DNA of 64,000 bases from the NCBI GenBank assembly GCA_029721515.1, contig CM056553.1, positions 5,618,849 to 5,682,848 of the forward strand. Reading direction: 5' to 3'. The notes beneath the pieces are model-generated. The model worked only from the letters and a program-made list of their open reading frames with translations. It was not told where the DNA came from and did not search any database. The position numbers and the translations under genes were made by a program. Within the stretch, counting starts at the first letter, position 1. Every line of letters begins with the position of its first letter. Positions 10,903-22,067 of this stretch are shown piece by piece. The stretch is from Synanceia verrucosa. Lineage: Eukaryota > Chordata > Actinopteri > Perciformes > Synanceiidae.

Positions 10903-12470
10903 AAATCTTAATCTGTTCAGTTTTTATAGGGGTTTTTGGAAGTGGACATTTAAAGGGTCGTAAATTAAACTGATGCTTGAGGGTTAAACAGGAACAGACA
11001 AGACAACATGGAAGCAGGACTGAAACTTAAAAACTAAACTAGACAAATGACAGGATGTGACAGTACTCTTCATCCTGGCTTTTACTGTTGCTCTGTTGTG
11101 GGATGCAGAATGTGGAAAACAGAACCCCCCCCAAAAATGAAGCAATTACATGAAAAAATACAAGTCAGCAGTGAAAATAAAAAGTAATTGCAGGTTTTAC
11201 AGGTTGCATCCAGAGACATTTAAAGCAGCGGTGCTTAAAAGTGGGGTGAGGCTTCCCAGCCATCGGCTCCCAGAGATATATGGGGCAATCAGACAGTTGT
11301 GGGCTGAATATGTCACATTCTATATTTAGAGATGTTGTGATGACAGAAGTGTGTGGTATGTGAAGCCTGCAGCAGACTCTGAATGAGACCACTGAGGATG
11401 TCAGGGATGAGGATTCAAGACATTAACTGCCAATGTGGCCCATGATGGCGACATGAATTACCTTTTTTTATCTTCTCTGCTATCTCACTGGAGTAGGAAA
11501 TATAACACAGCCACTACATGATGTGCACTTGTTAGAATAATCTCCTTAATGCTTTTTTAGTTCAGAGTAAAACTCTTTGAATGGCTCATATACAGAATGA
11601 TGATTGCTGTTATAGTGCTGCAGCACTTTTCCTTGCAATGAAGAGCTCTGCTCTGCTTGGCAGCATTTCATTAGCACGTGACGTCTGCTTTTCTAAAAAC
11701 AAAATGTGCAACTGGCAGACGGCGCCGTCATCTCGAACCAAAATAACAGGTCACAAGGTTCAAGTTAATTATCACTTTTCTCAACAGGTTTCTCGGTCAG
11801 AAATTTAAAGTCGGTAGGTGCATGTGGGAAAAGAGTTGACAGCAGACAGCAAACGCACAGTTAGACCATAATGCTACATGTTGTTGTGCTAATCAATCCT
11901 CATGTGCCATAGAGCTTCTGGACATGAGTCTATAGTTTGAATGGACTGTGCAGTCTCAGCCGGAGCACTTCAACCATCCATAAATCATTCCCAATGGGAG
12001 GAAAAAAACCTCCCAGCAAACAAATAAGGACCCAGAGGGAGGGAAAAGGAAAACATTACTGGGTAAACTGGTACAACACCAGGCCAGCGTACTTGTGTAT
12101 TAAACAGACAGCAGTGACTGACTGAAGGTATGAAAAGCCTGGAGAGAGAGGCACCAAACATTCCTCACCTACCCTGTTCCTGACACACCTATCTGGGGTC
12201 AAATCTGTCCCAACAGCACTGTGAACTTGGCTTGGCCTAAAGCTCATGAGCTATAGAAAGATCTGAAGTCACACAGGAGGCATTTACTGTATGCGCTGTA
12301 CTGTAGCAGGGATGGGACATAAAGGTGTGTCTCAGAGGCAGGGGAATGTCCATAGGTTTTCACTCTTAAAATCTACTTTTATTTACATTGCAATATGCTT
12401 ATTTCTTGGTTTATTTGGTAGTTATGGTACTGATAAATCACATTCATTTACACATACTGTAGTCAAACTA
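10903..12470. other. Intergenic sequence without recognised genes
   Basis: Nothing beyond short unsupported open frames (for example 11581-11808 and 12056-12247 on opposite strands). No transposon ends recognised. Confidence 0.5.
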
Positions 12471-12727
12471 AATAATCATTTGTTGGGTGAACATAAAGAA
12501 AAAATTATGGAAAGTATTTCCACCCAATTATAATATGCTAATTTAACAAGAAACAGTTTTGTTGAGTGACATAAATGTAAATATGCTGGGTCAACATGAG
12601 GTGTTGGCATTACTATTACTTAATTATGAGGGGTAAATCCAAGATAATAATCATTTTTTGGAATATAAAACATAAAAAAAGTTATGGAAAGCATTTTCAC
12701 CCAATTATAATACGCTCATTTAGCAAG
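12471..12727. repeat. Two-unit direct repeat
   Basis: An approximately 80-bp unit at 12471-12550 recurs at 12646-12727: both run from AATAATCATT through TTATGGAAAG and CACCCAATTATAATA to a terminal CAAG. The spacing is about 175 bp. This could be a local segmental duplication or two decayed copies of one short element. Confidence 0.6.
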
Positions 12728-14539
12728 CTGCAAATGCTAAGTAGCTAACCATAGTTAGCTGCTAATGCTGCTATGATTAGTGAGGACACTACGAAAAAAT
12801 TCAGTGATGAAATTAATCGTTCAAAATTATGTTCAACCAAAACGTGACTGTATATGCTAGAAGCTACATGTTACACTTAGATTTTTGAGTGTACAGGACT
12901 GCCCTGAATAAAGAAAGACTGCTGCAGTGATAGTGGATGTGTCGGTTTTCATAAAACTCCTCAGTAACGTTTTTATTGTTTGGTATCAACCTGTGACAAC
13001 CTGTGTTTGTGGTTGATTTATTGCCCAACAGTGGCTCGTTTCCACACAGTAACCTCCAAGGCAACAGCTGCTGCAGCAGTAAGCTTGTCCTGCTGGCTTT
13101 ACTTTATGGTGGAGATGATATTCTGGCTGCATATAGAGCAAAAGCCACATTCATACAATGAGCATGGATCTCTTTAAAACTAAAAACTCCATACATCTGT
13201 TATTGAAGAACAGAACCGAATGAGTCTTTAGCAGTTTGTGGTAATAGAAAATTATTATGGAAGGGAAGGGAAAGCGATCAGACTTTATTTTTCATTGTTT
13301 TCAAAGAAATGTCTTCAGACTGAGTGGAATAAATGAGATATTATTTCCTCCATGCTTCAGCTCATTGGGACTCTGAGCCCTCTGTCTAGATAAAAGCTCT
13401 CACTCTTCTGTGAAATTACTGATTATTTGATTAAACCAGATATATTATGAATTCAGTGGGTGAAACACTTTAAGTCCGAACATGATTTTTCAGTTTTTTT
13501 TTTTCACTAAATTCAAATTACTCAATAAATCACTAATTCTCCAGTGAAAATATGATGACACATGAATGATGACGATAATAGAGCATGCATAAAACTATAT
13601 TAAACATACAAAGTAGCAGGGCGTAGTATAGCTAAGAGGCAATCTGGCTTCACAGACCTGGTGCTTACATTATAAATGTATTTTTATGACTCCATGTGCT
13701 TCACAGAGCAGAGGAATAGTTTTGAAAATAAGTCTGGCTCCTTATCTTAAATACTTTCTCCTTCTTCCTATGAGCGTCAGTGCTTCAGCCTGCATGGAGA
13801 AAGCAGAGGAAAGACTGTGTCACCACTGTGGCAGAGGCAACGCTCCAGACAAAATGTTCCATGGTGAATGTTACCCATCGCTGCAGGAATCCAAACAAGA
13901 AGTGCCCGGCCAGAGAGGAAATTACTGAGACCAGCCTCGGGGTGTGGTGGGTTCAGAGCCCGGTAGTCTCATGCCGCACTGACAGGAACAGGAAAATGTA
14001 ACAAATGTGTTTTTCATATGTTTTCCTTTCTTGTTTGGTTCAGTTATTCATTTGTTTCAGACACTTGGTGCTGCATTTCTCTGATCATTACAAAGCAACC
14101 AGAGAGAGAGAAGACCAAAGACAACGCCTCAGTTTGTGAATCTGTAATTTAAATTCCTCCTTTATATTATTGGTAGTTGTGCACATTATTATTCTGCAAA
14201 TTCATGAGCTCATATTTCTTAATTCTTAATTTGGGGAAAGGTCTGCTGAATGTTTACGGCCTCTTGACCTCGGCTCTTACGGCTATCTCTCCTCTGCTTT
14301 GATGATGTTTGGAAAGGTGCAAATATGATAAAATAAAACAAATTTAATCAACATTGAAGTAAAATATATGTAACATTTAAGGGTAAGCAGCTGTAAGCAT
14401 ACGAACATCAGCTGTTAGTCAACAAACAGCACAACAAAAAGAGGAGCCTGGGTCGCTGGAACAATTTGGTATGAGAGCGTTTTATATGTGTATACTGACC
14501 AAAACTTCCAACACAACACTTCCATGATTGAGAAATTTT
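12728..14539. other. Intergenic sequence without recognised genes
   Basis: A GC-richer patch at 13780-14000 contains overlapping short open frames with several Cys codons, but no known domain, splice site pair or upstream exon could be supported. Confidence 0.45.
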
Positions 14540-14540
14540 G

Positions 14541-14571
<31 letters not shown>

Positions 14572-14587
14572 CACACACACATATATA

Positions 14588-14637
<50 letters not shown>

Positions 14638-14660
14638 TACATACACATATACATATATAT
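14540..14660. repeat. Compound (GT)n/(AT)n/(AC)n microsatellite
   Basis: Alternating tracts of GT, AT and AC repeats, including a long AT run near 14597-14632. It generates spurious Ile-Tyr and Val-Cys open frames on both strands. Confidence 0.95.
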
Positions 14661-17119
14661 TGTTTCAACAGAAAGATGATCAGCTGGAGTATCAATAAGC
14701 AACTGACACTAAATAAAGCATTGGATGCAGAGATAAGTTAAGAGTAAAGAGTAAAGAGTGACAGCAGTTAAGAGTTAATAAAGGACTCAAAAATACACTT
14801 TCCAGCGGCTGCAATTGGTTGTGTGTTGGTATTTACATGTTCTACATTATTTTATTGAACTGAATAGAGATACCAATATGTACTGTATGTATACATACTG
14901 TATCATATAAACACAGGAAAACAGTGCCATCTAGAGGAGTTCAAACAGAAAATCCAACTTAAATCACGTGTTAACCAGTGACCACACAAAACAGAAGTTT
15001 GACTGCCTAAAAGCTTCTATAGTTTCAGGTTTTTTTTATTTTATATAGGACTTTAAATAGCAAATAGGTTTTCACCAGGGTGCCTAACAAATATATGCAT
15101 CACATATAACAAGCATAGAGAGATACAGTATGTGCACATATATGGAAAAAGGAGACAGAAAATAGAAAGTTTAAATACAGAAGCTTTTGCTTTTTTTCAT
15201 TAGATTAAAGCTGCAGATCGAACTGTTAACATTAAATGAGCTTGTTGTCATCTCACTGAAGCTACCTCGGTAGCAGCATGGCTTTAAGTAAAGAAGGTTT
15301 TTATGACCGCAACACAGCAGGTGATTTTAAAAGAGCTGCTCTGCTGCCCTCTAGTGGTATTTTTACAGCAGCACCATGGAGCAGAAAATATAACACAATA
15401 AATAACATAAAGATCAGACTTTAGTCATTTTCGAAGCAAAGTTAGATAAATCCATTATGTAGAAATCCACTTAAAACATGTGTGTAGCACCTGTGTATAT
15501 TTTTTCAATTAAACAGCTCTTTATGGCCCACTGGAGCATATGTACAATCTGTTAGTTCCTTCATACAACCACTTGAAACAGGCCACTGCAGCACTACTAA
15601 AATCTAATGGACAATGTCAGGGTCAACATTATGAACAAATCCTGTCTCCTACAGGTTAAGTGGCTTTTAACTGTGACTACAAACCTTCCATAACCACAAA
15701 AACAGGTTTTGAAAGTTACAGAAAACATTTTAATAGTTGTGGCAAAAAGCCTATTTTTCTAGGATCGTTGCTCACTGAAATCATGAAATCTATTTGTCAT
15801 TGATACTCATTGTCTTTGCATGCTATTTTCATGCCAATATTCAAAGTTTTCTTCTCTAACAGACAGAGAAGCTTTGGCCCATGATGTGAGGAAACTCACT
15901 AAACTTTTAGCTGTGAATTAAGTCACGAAAAACAAACAAGGGACAAACAAATTACTTTAGTGTTATTATTATTTTACAATCCAAAACACACATCTGGGCT
16001 TCGGATAGGGTGTCTCATTCTAACCCGTAAATATTAACATTTCTTAAATGTTGTGCTTTTTCTTATTTGAGCAGACGAATGATTCAGTCGTTCTGCTCCT
16101 TCCCTCAGCTCAGCTCACTTCCAGCATTTTCAAACATTAGCATTATGACAAAAATATGTCATGCTTTGCATAAAATATATCACAAATAAGGCATCAGGCT
16201 GGAGCTGAGCGCTTTCCTCTGTGCACACACTGGGGGGAGCAACAGGAGCAGAAAGTGAATGACGTTGAGTGAGAAGAAAAGAGTGGCAGGGGTATAATTT
16301 GGACTAGAAACAGTGTTTTTTTGGGAACCAACAACTTCAGAAATATTCTAAGAAAAAATAAACCATGAGTGGATTTATGCTGAATAAAATGTGATTTCTT
16401 AGCTATGAGAAAAAGTAAAAATCTAGCTGAATTTAGAGAGAAAAGTGAAATACAAATCACAATTCATATAATATTCGAGAGTTCTCTGTTGGATTAAGAC
16501 ACTGTGCTACGTGTTGCATTGCTTGTTATATTAGCCTATCATTATTATCATCATTATCATTTCTGTATTATTATTATTTCTCTCAGTCTGCTAAATGTGT
16601 CTGACTCTTTTCTTAAGTCTGAACTGAAGAACTGCTGCTTCCTGCAGATCACTGTGTTCTCCATCTCTATCTGCACCAAATCACTTTAGTGATGGACTGT
16701 TTCTCGCACTTGTGGGATCGTTTCCATAGCAACCACCTAGATGTGGGAAGTCGTGTCTCAGACTTGCAGGTACATGCGCACTGACGGTCCTCCTCACTCC
16801 TCATGGAAATGTGAATCCTTGAGTCTTGTCTCTAGTGTGTCTGACTCGACCCTCACAATAGTAGTGAACACTCACCTGCACCTTGCTGATAATGTTGTAC
16901 ACTGTACAAGTGGTGAGGGTTAGAAAAATAATCTTTTTTACTTGCTTAAATGGTGCAAAAGAGGCTGAAGTAAAAGCACAATAAAAGAAGAATAAAGGCA
17001 TTCCATAGATGGACATGGTAGAATTGTCAAAGGTTGGCTTAGGTTAGGTGATGACAGGTATCTCCTGGTATGAGAGAATGAAATGAGATAAATAGAAAAA
17101 ATAAACAATGTGTCACATA

Positions 17120-17121
<2 letters not shown>
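14661..17121. other. Intergenic sequence without recognised genes
   Basis: AT-rich. The one motif of note is an RFX X-box-like palindrome at 16720-16733 (listed separately). A run of ATT/ATC triplets lies at 16538-16580. Confidence 0.45.
16720..16733. promoter_or_regulatory. RFX X-box-like palindrome
   Basis: GTTTCCATAGCAAC fits the RFX-family consensus of GTNNCC and RGYAAC half-sites around a 2-base centre. There is no adjacent promoter or gene in the window, so any role as an enhancer site is inference. Confidence 0.3.

Positions 17122-17212
<91 letters not shown>
17122..17212. repeat. (TA)n microsatellite
   Basis: About 45 uninterrupted TA dinucleotides. Open frames across it on both strands are artefacts. 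Confidence 0.98.
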
Positions 17213-17217
<5 letters not shown>

Positions 17218-17348
17218 GAGAAAAAGAGGATTGTGTGTTGATAGTGTTCATGCATATGTGATACTGTATGTTTTTAAAGAAACCTGGATCTCTGTGGTTA
17301 AAGCTGTTCTTAAGCCCAATGCTACAAAGAAATCTATTGATGCATATG

Positions 17349-17428
17349 CATCTATCTATCTATCTATCTATCTATCTATGTTTCTATCTATCTATCTATC
17401 TATGTATCTATCTATCTATCTATCTATC
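17349..17428. repeat. (TATC)n microsatellite
   Basis: About 20 tetranucleotide units with two interruptions (near 17380 and 17403), ending in a short inverted GATA stretch. Confidence 0.95.
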
Positions 17429-17463
17429 AGATAGATAAATAGACAGACGAACAAAACAAGTAT

Positions 17464-17801
17464 CCATCCATCCATTATCTACCGCTTATCCTCTCATAGG
17501 GGCGTGGCGGGGCTGGAGCCTATCCCAGCTGTCTTAGGGTGAAAGGCAGGGTACACCCTGGACAAGTCTCCAGTTCACCACAGGACACATAGAGACAGAC
17601 AACCACTCACACTCACACCTACGGTCAATTTAAATTAGCCAGTTAACCTAATCCCATGCATGTTTTTGGATGGTGGGAGGAAGCCGGAGTACCAGAGAGA
17701 ACCCACGCAGACACGGGGAGAACACGCAAACTCCACACAGAAAGGCCCTGGGCCGAGATTCGAACCCGGTACCTTCTTGCTGTGAGGCGACAGTGCTACC
17801 C
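17464..17801 (-). mobile_element. tRNA-derived SINE, full length, 13-bp target duplication
   Basis: Read on the minus strand, it has a tRNA-like head with a B-box-like GGTTCGAATC, then GCACTGTCGCCTCACAGC upstream, a body with GGAGTTTGCGTGTTCTCCCC and GATAGGCTCC motifs, and a GGATGGATGG tail. It is flanked by identical ACAAAACAAGTAT (17451-17463 and 17802-17814). Same family as the copy at 58969. It resembles the SINEs with ATGG-type tails that are widespread in percomorph fishes; the exact family name is not certain. Confidence 0.85.
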
Positions 17802-17814
17802 ACAAAACAAGTAT

Positions 17815-18497
17815 AAAGTGTAAAAATAGATAAAAAGATAAAAAAAGAGAAATAAAAGCAGCTTAATAAGGCAGCAATGTGAAAAAAGATACTGTACTAT
17901 ATACAAACAGATAGATAGATAAAAAAGAGTGAAGTGTACATCTCATCCACTTGCAGCGTCACGCTCTTCCTCCACAGCTGGACGAGGCCTGCAAGAACAC
18001 AGTGACATGAAAAATGCATCATTTACACCCACAGAGTGTCTTCTCTCTTGTCTCTCTGTTCATGTGATTTTGTGACATGAAGCCTTCTCCTCTGGGAGCT
18101 GAGGAACCAGAAATACCTCGACCTCCTTGTGTCAAACCCCTCCAGCCTCGCAGGGTGAAGCTCTCTGGTGGCCCAGCTGACAGTGACAAACTGACAATGG
18201 CTGAATGCTCCACTTCACATCTATAACCTGTTTTTTCTGAAAATGCATCTTTTTTTATCCTCTGCTGATCCGGGGAGCGAGAGGGCAGAGGTTGACTAAA
18301 AAAAATAAGTTTTTGCCCTCCAAGGACTCTTTACAGGAAGACTTACGGGTTAATAGGATGGTTACATCTAAAGGACACATGGACAGGAATAACTGGGCTC
18401 CACTATCTAACAAAACAAATAAAGTTTATTTATAACCACGTTCTGGCTCAGTGGATTTTTAAGTTTTAAGTGTTCTTCAACACAGCACAGTTAATTT
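17815..18497. other. Intergenic sequence without recognised genes
   Basis: Contains a short GATA repeat (about 17910-17922). Otherwise nothing recognised. Confidence 0.5.
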
Positions 18498-18613
18498 ATT
18501 AAAGCTATGGTCTGTCATGTTAGAGCGCTAGCAAGATTTGAAAGTGGCACCTCCTCTTAGCCTCCTCTAAGCTCCACCCCCTCATCCAAAGCCACGCCCC
18601 CTCAAACTTGAAC
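18498..18613. repeat. Dispersed repeat, copy 1 (second copy at 37897)
   Basis: Runs from ATTAAAGCTATGGTCTGTC through a CT-rich block (CTAAGCTCCACCCCCTC) to CTTGAACATCTGA. It matches 37897-37984 closely except for a deletion in that copy. The family was not identified. Confidence 0.65.
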
Positions 18614-20488
18614 ATCTGAACAGAACAGTTTCTGAACAGAATTACCAACTATGTCTTTTACTGATGGTCCCATTTAGAGTCAAATATACTATATTGTAGG
18701 GGATGCTTCGTGATTGTGGTCACTGCCACAGTGTTGTTCTTATAATATTTTAGCACAAATACCAAAGGGTTTAGATTTGGTTCTCATTATGGATCTCCAT
18801 TAGTCTACACTATGATGAAGACTATTCTTCCTGGGGTCCAAACAATCATATCAAAAACACAAATTATAATTTAACAATTCAAATAGAAAACAATATTCCA
18901 AATACAAAATTACAATCCTTCAACACATCTGATTAGGATTAGAATATTGCATGGCTGATATGACTAGATAGATAGAAAGATAGATTTGACAAATATGTTG
19001 TGTACAGGACTATACTCTAACTATACAATACATGTTTGTCCATTAATGTTTGCTCTGAGTGTGTCCACAGTTAGAAATGTCAGTTGAATTAATTCCAACT
19101 TGAATACAACATATCTGACAGTAAAGTTCCTTCATCTGACTTTGGGATGTCAGGTACTTTTCTTTTAGTAGCATGAGATCAAGATCGGTGTGAAATAATG
19201 AGACAGGACACCAGTTGGTGGGCTGCTGTCACCACTTTACACTGAAGGTTTGACATAAATGCCTCCTTCCAGAAAAATGCTAAATATGCTCCCATGAATA
19301 GGAGTTTTGATCTCGTGAAATTAATTGCTCCGTCTCGGTCTTCAGATGTGTCAGAATGACCCGCTTGCTGAGTTAAACATGTTTATGTGTGTGGCCCAGA
19401 GGAATATTTCTCATTGTGCAGACACTAGAGGACGACGATAAAAGCGCAGTCACTTCCAAACTAAAAATGTCCCTACACGTTTTTCCATCGGGATACAATT
19501 TCTGGATCATATTTCATTCTTTACACCATGTGGATATGTCCTACTAAACCTGCTGTCGAGCAATAAATGTGACTTGGATATGTCATAATGGTACATAAAA
19601 ATGTGTCATTCACATTTGCTGAGCCACTTGTGCCACGATAGAAACCATCATATCAATCTTATCTTCTCCTCAAGCTGGAAAGAAAAGCTGACATGACAGT
19701 CGAGTGCGACGCCTTGAGGTGCTTCAAAGGGACATCCTGAAAGCACAATGCTAGGAAACAGGTGTGCTGTTGCATGTTTTTGACACCGATGGCAGTTCAT
19801 ATTGCATGTGTTTCATGCTTGAATAGAGAAATTAAATTTAGACTTGAACAGTTTGCAATGTCAACGCATGCAGCATAATTTATAGCGAGAATGTCACTTC
19901 ATAAATGGAGGCAATGTGTGTTGTGAAATGTGACGTCTTTTTTTCCTAATGTATTTCAAGTGACGTCTCAAGAAAACCTAATTAACGCTGGAATTATGGC
20001 CCTAAAGATTTCATGGTATCCAAGAGAAAAAGGTCCAGGGGGAATTGGGACTGCCGGTAATTTAGCTTGTCTATCAAAGCGCTTTCATCACCTCCCTCTC
20101 AGCAGCATCCTGCCTCTCCGCTGAGGGTAGAAACTGGCACTGATGAATGAGATGAAATAACATTTGGACAGTATAAAGTCAGCAGCAGGGCCTCCCCTGT
20201 CCTCTCTCCTCCTCTGGGGACCGGAGAGAATAATAAGAGAAGTGGAGGTAGTTAGAAAGAAGGGGAAAGTGACGAGAAAGGAGGAGAAGGAATGCATTGC
20301 AAGACTGTTAATCTTTTTCAGAAAGGAGGACAAAAACGTGAGTGACCACAAGGAAGGAAGAATATTCATGGATTTGGAAATTTTGAATATGATAAAGGAA
20401 TATTCTGTTGAATATCAGGTTAGCCAGTAGCTCAGCATAAAAACAAGAGTTGTGGTTTGACCATCTTTGACCATTGCCGTTCATGCTA
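18614..20488. other. Intergenic sequence with one possible LINE/SINE fragment
   Basis: Around 18785-18840 the sequence TATGGATCTCCATTAG followed by CTTCCTGGGGTCC resembles a repeat widespread in fish genomes. The remainder shows no gene or repeat ends. Confidence 0.35.
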
Positions 20489-20492
20489 TTAA

Positions 20493-21637
20493 CTCTTTGG
20501 GTGCCATTGACGTATACGTCAAAGTGGTTTGTTTTTTTGTTTTTGTTTGGGCTGCAGGCACAAGAGGGCGCTCTCACACAGCCTGTGAGTAAGGTTAGCA
20601 CTTCTGGGAGATGTCATCGACATAAAGAGACGGTATACACCACAGAGATCAAAGCAGGAAGTGGAGACGATCGAGATTAGAGAGCAAAACAAACTCTGGA
20701 CAAAAAGTGGCATTTTTGGTGAAAGAGTCCTCTACTCTACCTCTGATAAAACAAGAATGGAACAAGGTAAAAACAAACATTTTTTCATGATGAAATAGAG
20801 CAGGCTGGTCTCATGAAAAATTTGTACAAATTACTGTGAAAAGTACATGAAAAGCACTAGAATTTGTATATAACCCACATAATTGGGAGTCAGAATTGTG
20901 ATCACGTGACGTTCGATGCTATGTCTGTGAAAACATGGCAGACATTCCTTACATTCTCAGTGGAATAGTTTATGAGTTCAGGTGCAATTTGATAACATTT
21001 CTAGTGGGAAATATGCATTTATTTCTATAAGCCTAACCCTGTAACCTTATCCCTGACCACCGCTGGAATTGTTGTCAGGGCGTGTTTCAATGCGTGAGCT
21101 TTATTGTAATGTTCTGGTTTCAGCTGACGGTGAAAGGAATGTCCGGCATTTTTAAGGCTCTGGCTTCGGGGCTCGCGCATGTGCTGATCGCTCATGTTGC
21201 CCGTCACTCGTGAGATATGCACAAAAATCTGTGTCTCACTTTTCATATGCTATCATACGAACCGTTTCATGAGACTCGATAAATAGAGAGTCTCTTCTTT
21301 CATTTGAGCTATTCACTGTTTTCAGAGACATAGCACAGAATATTTTGTGGGTCTAAAAAAATGACACAAAATGTCCAAAAAACACTGGCACAAGACACTT
21401 TCAGACGACATCATCCAACCACAGCCACCAATGCGAGTTCTTGTGCTATTGAGGGATCCAATTTTCGCTGACTGGAACGCCCCCTTCTTTTTCGCGGTTA
21501 CAAATGGGCATTAAGGTTAGGAAATAAGGACACGGTAAGGGGATAGAAGGAGGGGTTATTGTGATTGGTCACCAGGAACGCCCAGTAGGCGTTTGTGTGC
21601 CATGACAGGAATGTCCAGCTAGCTGCCAGTCAATGAG
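20493..21637 (+). mobile_element. piggyBac-like MITE copy A, carrying two later insertions
   Basis: Starts CTCTTTGGGTGCCA and ends in an imperfect inverted copy (CCAGTCAATGAG); it is flanked by TTAA (20489-20492 and 21638-21641). The body matches copies C-F, for example GTGGAGACGATCGAGATTAG and ACCTCTGATAAAACAAG. It is interrupted at 20801-21280 by a hAT-like MITE and at about 21404-21618 by sequence absent from other copies. The near-terminal palindrome TTGACGTATACGTCAA lies at 20507-20522. piggyBac affiliation is inferred from TTAA plus CYCTTTG termini. Confidence 0.7.
20801..21280. mobile_element. hAT-like MITE nested in copy A, perfect 8-bp duplication
   Basis: 480 bp, beginning CAGGCTGGTCTCATGAAA and ending with the inverted TTTCATGAGACTCGAT; 11 bases (GTCTCATGAAA) match exactly between ends. 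The octamer AAATAGAG occurs at 20793-20800 and 21281-21288, and removing element plus one octamer restores the host MITE as in the other copies. An 8-bp duplication with CAGG start is the hAT pattern. No transposase. Confidence 0.8.
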
Positions 21638-21640
21638 TTA

Positions 21641-22064
21641 AGCCTGGTTTATGCTTCTGCGTCTGCGTGGACCCCTACGCGGACCCTACGCCGTAGCCTG
21701 ACACGCACCTCCAAAAAATCCTGACTATGCGTCGCGTCAACGCGTTGAGACGCGAACGGCAAGGACTGTGATTGGACAGACTACCTCCGCAAACGTCTTC
21801 TGTGCTTCAACATTTGTAGTAACAGCATTTCTTTTTCAATTTTATGAGCTCCATCTCCAGAAACACCCGCTCCATCTCAGTTGTCATTGTTTACTGTCGG
21901 AAGAAAACCAAGGAATCTGATATGAGCCCCCAGAAGCCACACACCCCCCTAGCAGCTTGGCGGTGAATTGCAGAGCAACGCGTTCCCTCGATGCAGAGCT
22001 TCAAATGCTCAACAATGGTGTCGGGTCTACGCCGTCGCCACGATGCAGAAACATAAACCAGGCT
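21641..22064. mobile_element. PIF/Harbinger-like MITE abutting copy A
   Basis: 424 bp with near-perfect ends AGCCTGGTTTATGCTTCTGC (reverse complement of right end differs at one base) and TTA on both sides (21638-21640, 22065-22067). Rich in CpG (for example GCGTCGCGTCAACGCG), unlike its surroundings. A TWA duplication suggests PIF/Harbinger. It sits in the TTAA that ends copy A, so it inserted later. Confidence 0.7.
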
Positions 22065-22067
22065 TTA

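Noticed and set aside
13686..14001. Cys-rich short frames resembling a small zinc-binding protein
   Set aside because: Cys spacing fits no known finger, two frames overlap, and no other exon could be linked.
17039..17434. Open frames over 100 codons across the TA and TATC arrays, and similar ones at 14408-14741 and 40769-41066
   Set aside because: They consist of Ile-Tyr, Val-Cys or Ser-Ile-Tyr-Leu repeats forced by microsatellites and appear on both strands.
17720..17800. tRNA-like sequences with B boxes (also at 59225-59300 and 42036-42095)
   Set aside because: They are the heads of SINEs with matching bodies and tails, and in two cases target duplications; they are not free tRNA genes.
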